NCBI GenBank assembly: GCA_016715765.1
Contig: JADJZJ010000046.1
Span: forward strand, 1-26,271
Direction of reading: 5' to 3'
DNA from: Opitutaceae bacterium
Lineage (GTDB): Bacteria > Verrucomicrobiota > Verrucomicrobiia > Opitutales > Opitutaceae
DNA length: 26,271 bases
Shown here: positions 7,145 to 13,669 of the stretch, in pieces
How the letters are laid out: every line of letters begins with the position of its first letter
Numbering within the stretch: the first letter of the stretch is position 1
Notes under the pieces: generated by a model
Database searches by the model: none
The model's input: only the letters and a program-made list of their open reading frames with translations
Told to the model about the DNA's origin: nothing
Translations under genes and position numbers: made by a program

Positions 7145-7397
7145 GAAAAGGGGTGGAATTAGCCACGCCCCCGGGCGCGGCGCAAATGGAATCTGCGAGA
7201 GGGGCCGGGGATGTCCTGATCGGAATGTAGGGCGGGGTCTCCGAACCCCGCCTTTGTTTGAATTGTAGCTACGAGCGTGAGCGAGTGGATCAGATGCTGC
7301 GTACGCCAAAACTCCACTCGCTCACGCTCGTAGTTACTGAACCGCCAAGACCAGGCGGGGATCGGAATCCCCGCCCTACATTTCAGCGACAGCCTCT
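7145..7397. other. Divergent gap between lysS and the MgtC-like gene
   Basis: This 253-bp region must hold the promoters for both divergent genes, yet 7226-7380 is taken up by a composite palindrome. Only about 80 bp next to lysS and 17 bp next to the MgtC-like gene are outside it. I see no convincing promoter pair by eye. Confidence 0.5.
7226..7380. repeat. Composite palindrome: element A nested inside element B arms
   Basis: The outer B arms are 7226-7254 and 7353-7380. Each is a hairpin of the form GTAGGGCGGGG(t/a)...CCCCGCC, and the two arms are also mutual reverse complements. Between them lies element A: left arm 7265-7288 (GTAGCTACGAGCGTGAGCGA + GTGG), a 25-bp loop, and right arm 7314-7337, with one mismatch in 24. 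The whole structure could fold as a large cruciform with smaller hairpins in its arms. A second A+B pair lies at 24359-24544. Confidence 0.9.
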
Positions 7398-8711
7398 ATG
7401 CCATGGAATCGCTTGCCGCCGGGACTGTTGCCGCCAAGGCTGCGAGACGTCGTGCCGCCCATTCTCACCGCCATCATCGTGAGCGCCTGTCTCGGCGCCC
7501 TCGTCGGGCTCATCCGGCAATGGAGCAGCGACCAGTCCTCCCCCGGCGGCGAGATCGACCTGGGCGGCGTGCGCACCTACACCTTCTGGGCCATGCTGGG
7601 CGCCATCGCGGCGTTCCTGGGCGAAAAGCACGCCCCGGCCCTGCTGGCCGTCGTCATCGCCCTCGTCGGGCTGCAGCAACTCGCGTCGCTGCACCGCGTG
7701 CCGCCGACCCAGCACACCGGCGGCACCACGTTTGCCTCCGCCCTGCTCACCCTCCTGGTCGGCGCGCTGGTCTACTGGGGTTACCGGCAGTCGGCCGTGC
7801 TGGTTGCGGCCACGACCATGGTCATGCTGGGCCTGAAACAGCCCCTGCATGCCTGGACCCGCGCCTTCAAGATCGAGGACATCCGGGCCACGCTGCAATT
7901 CGTCGCCATCACCGGCGTCATCCTGCCGCTGGTGCCGGATCGCAACTTCGGGCCCTTCGACGCGTTCAATCCCTTCTCCACCTGGCTGATGGTGATCCTC
8001 ATTTCCGGGCTGGGCTTCGTCGGCTACATCGCCATGCGCATGCTCGGAGCCCGGGCCGGCATCCTGCTGACCAGTCTCCTCGGCGGCCTGGCTTCCAGCA
8101 CGGCCTCCACCCTCGCCTTCGCCCGCCGCAGCAAGGTGGAGCCGGCGCTGTCCGCCCATTATGCCCTGGCCGTCGTCACCGCCTGCAGCGTGATGCTGCC
8201 CCGGGTCGTCATCACGGTGGGCGTGCTGAACCCTGACCTCGCCCTGACCCTGATTGCCCCGCTGGCGCTGATGATGCTGCCCGCGATCTGCTACGGTCTG
8301 TGGCGGTGGTTCGCCCGCCGGCCGGCCGCCGGTTCGGTCGAGGCTCCCAGCCTCACCAATCCGCTGAGCCTGTTCACGGCGATCAAGTTCGCCCTGCTGT
8401 ACGCCCTCATCGGGCTCCTGGTCAAAGCCGCCACCCAGCTCGATCTGCTGCAAAGCGGCCTGCTCCCGTTGAGCTTTGTCTCGGGTCTCACCGATATGGA
8501 CGCGATTTCGCTCTCGATGGCCGGCAGCCAGACCACCGGCCAGGTGCCGCTGCTGCTCGCCACCAAGGCGGTGATTGTCGCCGCCGTGGGCAACTCCATC
8601 CTCAAGGCCGGTCTGGCCATCAGCCTCGGCTCGGCGGTCCTGCGGCGCGAAGTCGCGCTGGTGCTGGGCGCCACGGCCGCCTGCGGCCTTGCCACTCTCT
8701 GGCTCGTTTGA
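7398..8711 (+). CDS. MgtC/SapB family membrane protein with DUF4010
   Basis: This is a 437-residue integral membrane protein with an N-terminal MgtC/SapB-like domain (about 20-150: ACLGALVGLIRQW, GVRTYTFWAMLGAIAAFLGE) and a C-terminal DUF4010 region (about 180-430: GLGFVGYIAMRMLG, GLLPLSFVSGLTDMDAISLS). I estimate 11-13 hydrophobic helices. Family function is not settled: MgtC proteins are linked to magnesium limitation and to modulation of ATP synthase, while DUF4010 proteins are uncharacterised. ATG 7398 is the first start after the palindrome, and no strong Shine-Dalgarno is seen. The stop lies 16 bp before the next gene, so the two are probably one operon. The conserved GLTDMDA segment near the C-terminus is charged within membrane helices and may line a transport path (inference). 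Confidence 0.85.
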   Translation: MPWNRLPPGLLPPRLRDVVPPILTAIIVSACLGALVGLIRQWSSDQSSPGGEIDLGGVRTYTFWAMLGAIAAFLGEKHAPALLAVVIALVGLQQLASLHRVPPTQHTGGTTFASALLTLLVGALVYWGYRQSAVLVAATTMVMLGLKQPLHAWTRAFKIEDIRATLQFVAITGVILPLVPDRNFGPFDAFNPFSTWLMVILISGLGFVGYIAMRMLGARAGILLTSLLGGLASSTASTLAFARRSKVEPALSAHYALAVVTACSVMLPRVVITVGVLNPDLALTLIAPLALMMLPAICYGLWRWFARRPAAGSVEAPSLTNPLSLFTAIKFALLYALIGLLVKAATQLDLLQSGLLPLSFVSGLTDMDAISLSMAGSQTTGQVPLLLATKAVIVAAVGNSILKAGLAISLGSAVLRREVALVLGATAACGLATLWLV

Positions 8712-8727
8712 GCCCGCCCCCTTATCC

Positions 8728-9894
8728 ATGAAAATCATCCTCAAGCTCGTGGCCGGCATGCTCGCCGGTCTGCTCATTGGCTTCTACGCGCCCGAATGGG
8801 CCGTACGCACCCTGCTCACGGTGCATGAACTGATCGGACAGCTGATCAAGTTCACCATCCCGCTCATCATTCTCTTCTACATCACCGAGGGCATCGCGAG
8901 CCTGCCCCGGGACTCGGGCAAGCTGCTCGGCCGCACCATCGGCTTCGCCTACGGCTCCACGATCACGGCCGGCGTGCTCGCCTTCCTCATCGCGAGCGCG
9001 GCCCTGCCCCTGCTGGCCCCCGCGGCCGGTGAGGCGGGCCGTGAGAGCGCCACGCTCCTGGCCTTCTTCAAGCTGGAGATACCGCCGCTCCTGGGCGTGA
9101 TCAGCGCGCTGGTCGCGGCCTTCGTCTTCGGCATCGGCATCAGCACGCAGCGCAGCGCCACCCTCCGGGCCTTCTTTGTTGATGGCTGCAGCATCATCGA
9201 GCGGCTGCTCAGCCGGGTCATCATCCCGCTGCTGCCGCTTTACATCGCCGGCGTGTTCGCCGCGATGGCCGCCGACGGCAGCGTGTTCCAGACCCTGCGG
9301 GCCTTCGGCCTCGTGCTGCTGTTGGTGGTGATCATGCACTGGGCATGGCTGAGCGCGCTCTTCATCACCACCGGCCTGCTCAACCGCCGCTCTCCGCTCG
9401 AGCTCATCCGCCACATGCTCCCGGCGTATTTCACCGCCCTCGGCACGATGTCGAGCGCCGCCACCATTCCCGTGACGCTCCGCTCGGTGAAGGCCGCCGG
9501 CATCAGCCACCCCATCGCCAACTTCGTGATTCCGCTCTGCGCCAACATCCATCTCTCCGGCTCGACCATCACCCTCGTGACCTGCTCGACCGCGGTCATG
9601 CTGATGACCCCGGGCGGCGGCATGCCCACGCTCGGCGCGATGTTTCCCTTCATTCTGATGCTCGGCATCATCATGGTGGCCGCCCCCGGCGCTCCCGGCG
9701 GCGCGGTCATGTCGTCGCTCGGATTGCTGACCTCCATGCTCGGGTTCAACGAGACTCAGGTCGCCCTGATGATCGCCCTCTATCTGGCGCAGGACAGCTT
9801 CGGCACCGCGACCAATGTCACGGGCGATGCGGTGATCGCCGTCTGGATGGACCGTTTCCACGGCAAGTCCCTGGCGGACGCGCCGGCCGTCTGA
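8728..9894 (+). CDS. Dicarboxylate/amino acid:cation symporter (DAACS)
   Basis: This is a secondary transporter of the glutamate/aspartate/C4-dicarboxylate:Na+/H+ family. The start is ATG 8728 (MKIILKLVAGMLAGLLIG), 16 bp after the preceding stop; the open frame upstream overlaps that gene and is not used. The 388 residues are a little short for the family (often about 400-430). Helical hairpin 1 contains the serine-rich signature as TALGTMSSAATIPVTLRSVK. The C-terminal half carries MLGIIMVAAPGAPGGAVMSS and ends in a helix with DSFGTATNVTGDAVIAVWMD, where Asp and Asn residues of this region bind substrate and sodium in characterised relatives. The specific substrate cannot be read from the sequence. 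Pairing with an MgtC/DUF4010 gene suggests related physiology but proves nothing. Confidence 0.9.
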   Translation: MKIILKLVAGMLAGLLIGFYAPEWAVRTLLTVHELIGQLIKFTIPLIILFYITEGIASLPRDSGKLLGRTIGFAYGSTITAGVLAFLIASAALPLLAPAAGEAGRESATLLAFFKLEIPPLLGVISALVAAFVFGIGISTQRSATLRAFFVDGCSIIERLLSRVIIPLLPLYIAGVFAAMAADGSVFQTLRAFGLVLLLVVIMHWAWLSALFITTGLLNRRSPLELIRHMLPAYFTALGTMSSAATIPVTLRSVKAAGISHPIANFVIPLCANIHLSGSTITLVTCSTAVMLMTPGGGMPTLGAMFPFILMLGIIMVAAPGAPGGAVMSSLGLLTSMLGFNETQVALMIALYLAQDSFGTATNVTGDAVIAVWMDRFHGKSLADAPAV

Positions 9895-9906
9895 GGCTGA
9901 AGGCCG

Positions 9907-9925
9907 GGCGGGTCTCTGACCCGCC
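9907..9925. terminator. Hairpin GGCGGGTC/GACCCGCC
   Basis: This 8-bp perfect stem has a TCT loop, followed by CTT. It lies 13 bp after the symporter stop, in the convergent gap. It is too weak in U to be a sure terminator alone, but it precedes the stronger hairpin at 9956. Confidence 0.55.
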
Positions 9926-9955
9926 TTCTGGTGCGTTAATCGCGGTGCGGCGTTC

Positions 9956-9984
9956 CAGGGCAGGTCAAAGACCTGCCCTGTTTT
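9956..9984 (+). terminator. Rho-independent terminator after the symporter
   Basis: An 11-bp perfect stem (CAGGGCAGGTC / GACCTGCCCTG) with an AAA loop is followed directly by TTTT. It sits between convergent genes, 61 bp past the plus-strand stop and 8 bp before the minus-strand stop at 9992. It fits an intrinsic terminator for the MgtC-symporter operon. The stem-loop style (keyword-AAA-keyword) is also that of the repeat families in this window. Confidence 0.7.
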
Positions 9985-9991
9985 CGATGCC

Positions 9992-11089
9992 TCACTTCAG
10001 GGTGAAATTGACCGGGATCCGCACCTTGGTGACGACCTTCTTGCCGGCCTTCAGCGGACTGTCGAACCGCCACGTCGCCACGGCCTGGGCCGCGGCGTAG
10101 CCGAAGGCCGGTTCCGAGGCTGAGACGATGCGCGGCAGCTGCGCATCGCCGTTTTCATCGATAAAGAATTCGATCTCGGCGACTCCCGGCTGACCCGTTT
10201 GCCGCAGAACCGTGGGGAAGACCGGCGAACGGCAGGTCCGTGGATTCGGCGGCTGGTCCAGATCGTCGAACTTGCAGATTTTCTCGGGACGCTTGGCGAG
10301 GTCGCGGAGGATGGCCTTGGCCGTGCCGCTGACCGGCACGTAACCTTCGCCCGAAGGATCAAACTTCTGCGTCATGCCCAGCATCGCCATGCAGGGCGTG
10401 CCGTCAGCCCAGCGGGCCGGCTCGAATTTCCAGGTCTCGATCATCGCCAGCATGGCCAGGCCCATTTCCGGCGTGGTGGCCTCCGTCACCTCCGCCCGGA
10501 TCACCCGGCCGTCGGTGCCCACGATGTACCCGATGCTCGCCTTGCCCTTGGTGCGCGCCTGCAGCAGCTCGAAGGGATACACCGTGAAGGTGGTGTGCAC
10601 CGGCACCGGGGCCTCCGCCCAATGGAATTCAACGGGCAGTTTTTCGTGGTTGTTGCCCTTCGAGACCTGCCAAAGACCGCCTTCGGTTTCTCCTTCCGTC
10701 ATTTGAAAACTGATCAATTGCCTGACCCTGCCGGTATTCACGGGCCGGCCGGCCTTGAGCCCGGGCGCAAACTTCCATTGCACAATCGCGGTCAGCGCGG
10801 CCCGCTCGAACCATGGGTTGCTGGATTGGATCGTGTACGGGTTCCGCACATTGCCGTTCTTGTCCACGACGAACTCGACCAACACCTGCCCGGTCAACCC
10901 CGCCCGCCTCATTTCCAGGGGGTACTGGGGCTGCACCTGCTTGATGAACCGCGGCGGCTGGTCGACCGCGACCGGACCCGAGACCACGGGATCCGAAGGT
11001 TTTTCCGCCGCCCTCGCACCGGCCGCCAAGGCGAGGACCCAAACCGCCGCGAAAAACAATCCCCCTCCGAATTTCCGAATCATCGGCAA
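9992..11089 (-). CDS. Secreted protein with three TonB C-terminal domains
   Basis: This is a 365-residue exported protein with a signal peptide (about 1-28: FFAAVWVLALAAGARAAE) followed by three copies of the TonB C-terminal fold. Copy 1 is about 46-131 (VQPQYPLEMRRAGLTGQVLV ... AIVQWKFAPGLKAG), copy 2 about 166-245 (KASIGYIVGTDGRVI ... IETWKFEPA) and copy 3 about 285-365 (GQPGVAEIEFFIDENGDAQL ... VATWRFDSPLKAGKKV). A true TonB keeps its N-terminal helix as an anchor and has a proline-rich spacer; neither is seen, so this is probably not an energy transducer. It may be a periplasmic or surface protein that uses the fold for binding. The start is ATG 11089, with ATG 11083 (MIRKFGG) equally possible. 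Confidence 0.8.
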   Translation of the reverse strand: MPMIRKFGGGLFFAAVWVLALAAGARAAEKPSDPVVSGPVAVDQPPRFIKQVQPQYPLEMRRAGLTGQVLVEFVVDKNGNVRNPYTIQSSNPWFERAALTAIVQWKFAPGLKAGRPVNTGRVRQLISFQMTEGETEGGLWQVSKGNNHEKLPVEFHWAEAPVPVHTTFTVYPFELLQARTKGKASIGYIVGTDGRVIRAEVTEATTPEMGLAMLAMIETWKFEPARWADGTPCMAMLGMTQKFDPSGEGYVPVSGTAKAILRDLAKRPEKICKFDDLDQPPNPRTCRSPVFPTVLRQTGQPGVAEIEFFIDENGDAQLPRIVSASEPAFGYAAAQAVATWRFDSPLKAGKKVVTKVRIPVNFTLK

Positions 11090-11158
11090 ACGCTGGCGAC
11101 TGGCGGTGCGTCGCTCAAGTCATCTCCTCCGCCTTTGGGTGATCATGCCATGCAGGTG

Positions 11159-11182
11159 GGCGGGCACGTCCCTGTGCCCGCC
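11159..11182. repeat. Hairpin element GGCGGGCAC...GTGCCCGCC
   Basis: A stem of 9 bp (GGCGGGCAC / GTGCCCGCC) encloses the 6-base loop GTCCCT. It is the simple hairpin type (word, short loop, inverse word) also seen at 3350, 9907, 16282 and 20882. It lies upstream of the TonB-domain gene rather than behind a gene. Confidence 0.7.
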
Positions 11183-11319
11183 ATCGAACGTGGAGCAGCC
11201 AGCGCCGACGCCGCGCCGCCATCACAGCCTGGGGCTTTGTCCAAGGAATCGATCAGCGCCCTTTGTCACCAGCGGCATAAAACCAACGGACCTTGGAATA
11301 TTGAACTTAAGCATCAGTG

Positions 11320-11392
11320 GTAGCCACGAGCGTGAGTGAGTGGATCACACGCTGCGTACGCCAAAACCCCACTCGCTCAGCCGCGTGGCTAC
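11320..11392. repeat. Family A palindrome, second 73-bp copy
   Basis: The left arm is 11320-11343 (GTAGCCACGAGCGTGAGTGA + GTGG), the loop is 11344-11368 and the right arm is 11369-11392. The element has exactly the length of the copy at 7265-7337 (24+25+24), and its loop matches that copy at 22 of 25 positions, including CTGCGTACGCCAAAAC. Loop identity cannot be explained by pairing constraints, so the two share a common origin. Confidence 0.9.
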
Positions 11393-11423
11393 CAGCAAGT
11401 CCAAATGTTATCGGCGTTTGGCA

Positions 11424-12380
11424 TCACAGTCCAAACGCGCGCAGGTCATCCGGTTTCGTCACCTGCACAATCGTCGGCTCCGCTGCCGACCAGTCGAGCA
11501 CGCCGACGAGCAGACGGTAGTACCGCAGGCCAAAGTACGCCACGAGCCAGCGGTCGCCCTGCCGGCGGATGACCTCCATCGCGGTGATGTCATCGCGGAT
11601 TTTGGTCGGGGTCACATCGGGCCAGCGGAAAGGATTGTCCGAATCCACATGGCTCCACGCATGGTGACCGCCGAAGAACAGCCGCCAGCGGCCATCGTCC
11701 ATATGCTGCACGTTGCTGGATTCGCACTGGTTCCAGGCGTTGAAACCATAGGCGACGCCCTCGTCGCGCCAGTCGAGCAGATCGGTGGATGAAGCCCGCG
11801 CCACGCAGCCGTTGCCGTCCTTTTTCACCGCCGTGTAATACATCTGGAAACGGCCGTCATGCGCGATCACGTGCGCATCGCGGCAGGCCGCACCGCCGGT
11901 GGTCGGACAGAAGGCCCAGCCATACTCCTCGGGCCGGATCACCGGCCGGTCGCCGGCGCGCTCCCAGTGGAACAGGTCGGTGGAGGTCGCCACGCCGATG
12001 CGCTGCGTGTTGTCGGCCGCCACGCCGGTGTAGAACATCCAGTGCCGGCCGCCGTGCGAAATCACATAGGGGGCAAAGACATGACCGTGGTCCCAGCCGC
12101 GGGTATTGATGAAGAAGCACGCTTCCTGCGTCTCCCACGTGATGAAATCCCTGGTCGTGGCGTGACCGAAAAAAACCTCGTTGCCCGGCAGGCAGCAGCT
12201 CACGCCCGGCGTGCCGGCGATGTGGTACAGGTGCCAGGTGCCATCCACCTCGTGCAGGCAGAAATCCTTGAGGTAAAAACCAAGCGGCGCATAGCCGACC
12301 TTGAGCCAGTCCTCCTGGTGCTTCCGCTGGCGCGCAATGGCGTCGCGGTAGCACTTGTAATCCATGTTCTCGAAATTCAT
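11424..12380 (-). CDS. GH43/GH32-like glycosidase (five-bladed propeller)
   Basis: This 318-residue protein has propeller-type repeats typical of clan GH-F/GH-J enzymes: GFYLKDFCLHEVDGTWHLYH, DFITWETQEACFF, FAPYVISHGGRHWMFYTGVA, STDLFHWERAG, DGRFQMYYTAVKKDGNG and STDLLDWRDEG. Such enzymes hydrolyse arabinofuranosides, xylosides or fructosides. Candidate acidic catalytic residues are Asp in the KDFCLHEVDG strand, Asp in ACRDAHVI and Glu in NQCESSN; this assignment is tentative. No signal peptide is present, so it should act in the cytosol on imported oligosaccharides. The start is ATG 12380; a second Met lies 6 codons in. It is on the same strand as the GH172 and GH127-like genes but is separated from them by the 12389-12548 palindrome. 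Confidence 0.75.
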   Translation of the reverse strand: MNFENMDYKCYRDAIARQRKHQEDWLKVGYAPLGFYLKDFCLHEVDGTWHLYHIAGTPGVSCCLPGNEVFFGHATTRDFITWETQEACFFINTRGWDHGHVFAPYVISHGGRHWMFYTGVAADNTQRIGVATSTDLFHWERAGDRPVIRPEEYGWAFCPTTGGAACRDAHVIAHDGRFQMYYTAVKKDGNGCVARASSTDLLDWRDEGVAYGFNAWNQCESSNVQHMDDGRWRLFFGGHHAWSHVDSDNPFRWPDVTPTKIRDDITAMEVIRRQGDRWLVAYFGLRYYRLLVGVLDWSAAEPTIVQVTKPDDLRAFGL

Positions 12381-12388
12381 GGGATGAT

Positions 12389-12548
12389 ATTTTTAACCAC
12401 GGATTGCACGGATGCCACGGATACAAACCAAGGGAATGGCCACAAAAGGCTCATAAGGCACAGAATTCATTCCGGTTATTCCTGAGCTTTTTGTGCCTTT
12501 TGTGGCCATTGTATATCCGTGTAATCCGTGCAATCCGTGGTTAAAAAT
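12389..12548. repeat. Long two-part inverted repeat
   Basis: The outer arms (about 12390-12426 and 12509-12547) carry phased words ACCACGGATTGCACGGATG and the inverse TAATCCGTGCAATCCGTGGT. The inner arms (about 12435-12463 and 12487-12510) carry AATGGCCACAAAAGGC and the inverse GCCTTTTGTGGCCATT. The 160-bp element fills almost the whole gap between the GH172 and GH43-like genes and ends about 9 bp from the GH43-like start codon. Confidence 0.88.
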
Positions 12549-12556
12549 TCCGCCGC

Positions 12557-13663
12557 TCAACGCTGCCAGCGTTCGTTGAGGGTCGGGAATTTCGGGAACG
12601 CCGTGTGCGGTTCGCTCTGGTACCAGAAGGCCGTCGAGGCGACATCATCGCTCAGGGGTTGATAGATGTGCCCGGGCCACCAGCCGAGCGTCTGCACGGT
12701 GACGCGCAGGTCCTTTTCAAAGCCGATGCTGTCGAGCACGTGCCAGCGGTAGAGACCGAAATAGCGCGGACCATCGGCGCTGCGGGTGTGGGCCAGCGGC
12801 ATGCCGACGAAGGGGGTGTTAAACACCTCTTCCACCGGATCCTTCTTCGGGTCCTTGAAGAAACCCCAGGCGCCGCTGAAGTAGTCCTCCGTGCCGTTGT
12901 CGCAGATGGTCGGAAACTCGCCGTCGCCATCGAGATAGAACTTCACCTCGCCCTCGCCCCACCAGCCGCGCGAGAGCGCCGTCCACGCCAGGTAGGTGCC
13001 GACGTAGAGCCCGCGGCCCTTCACGCCGTCGAGGATGGTGTGCTCGGGATGCTCGCGCTGCGTCAGGCTGCGCCGCCACTGCGCGTGGAAATACGCCGCT
13101 TCGGCGGGCACCTCGTGCAGCTTGTACATGACCTTGTACGCGATGATGCGCACATCGGTCTTGTTGTCGTTGGTCAGCGTGATTCGTGCGTGCGACCGGA
13201 AGGGCATCTGCCAGTAGCAACTGCAGCCGCGATGCGGGGCGACGACCACGGGCAGCGACGTGACGGTGTGCGGCTGGGTGTCGAAGCCCATCGCGAAGAA
13301 ATCGCCGAGTGGCACCTCGACCGACGGTGCCGTTTCGTTGTCCCAATACATGCGCAGGACCAGCGTCCGGAACTCGTCCGCGCTGGCGGTGATCCACATC
13401 TGGTTGATGCAACCGGGGCCCTTGATGTCGGCGAGGGCCGTGGTTTCGCCGGCCTTGAGGCTGATGAAGGGCCGCACCTTCCAGCCGCGACCGAGGTGCT
13501 GGGCCGGGCCGCTGTGCGGCACCATCGGGTCATCGGGCTTCGGCTCCCACTTCGCGCCCCCGCCCTTCTCGCCGGTGGGATTTTCCGCGTTGATCATGCG
13601 CGTCACCGCGCCGGTCTGGAAGGGCAGCTGCCCGAGGAGATTCTGCATGGGATTGGGGGTCAT
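12557..13663 (-). CDS. GH172 (DUF2961) glycoside hydrolase
   Basis: This is a DUF2961 protein, now glycoside hydrolase family 172, whose characterised members act on alpha-D-fructofuranosides (difructose dianhydride) or D-arabinofuranosides. It has 368 residues, the usual size for one double jelly-roll subunit. Family-typical segments are GPGCINQMWITA (82-93), LRMYWDNETAPSVEVPLGDF (103-122), WWGEGEVKFYLDGDGEFP (234-251) and GTEDYFSGAWGF (257-268). The two catalytic acids should be a Glu in GEGE (237 or 239) and Glu 259, a spacing close to that of the characterised enzyme. No signal peptide is present, so it is probably cytosolic. ATG 13663 lies 6 bp after the GH127-like stop, so the two are surely cotranscribed. 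Confidence 0.9.
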   Translation of the reverse strand: MTPNPMQNLLGQLPFQTGAVTRMINAENPTGEKGGGAKWEPKPDDPMVPHSGPAQHLGRGWKVRPFISLKAGETTALADIKGPGCINQMWITASADEFRTLVLRMYWDNETAPSVEVPLGDFFAMGFDTQPHTVTSLPVVVAPHRGCSCYWQMPFRSHARITLTNDNKTDVRIIAYKVMYKLHEVPAEAAYFHAQWRRSLTQREHPEHTILDGVKGRGLYVGTYLAWTALSRGWWGEGEVKFYLDGDGEFPTICDNGTEDYFSGAWGFFKDPKKDPVEEVFNTPFVGMPLAHTRSADGPRYFGLYRWHVLDSIGFEKDLRVTVQTLGWWPGHIYQPLSDDVASTAFWYQSEPHTAFPKFPTLNERWQR

Positions 13664-13669
13664 GGTAAT

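Larger units (their letters stand above)
11090..11423. other. 334-bp gap with two repeat types
   Basis: No supportable gene is seen. The gap holds a perfect hairpin at 11159-11182 (GGCGGGCAC/GTGCCCGCC) and a family A palindrome at 11320-11392. The remainder should contain the promoter of the TonB-domain gene, which I cannot pick out. Confidence 0.6.

Noticed and set aside
4919..7162. 747-codon plus-strand open frame opposite the permease and lysS
   Set aside because: It is antisense to two well-supported genes, rich in His/Asp/Glu/Val from GC-biased codons read backwards, and has no recognisable domain.
7226..7380. CRISPR array
   Set aside because: The repeats are palindromic, of several unrelated types, scattered across the window and without regular spacers or cas genes.
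7383..9861. Long minus-strand open frames opposite the MgtC-like and symporter genes
   Set aside because: They are low-complexity Gly/Asp/Glu/His/Gln-rich translations antisense to clear membrane proteins.
9992..11089. Genuine TonB energy transducer
   Set aside because: No proline-rich periplasmic spacer, no exbB or exbD nearby, and three C-terminal domains instead of one.
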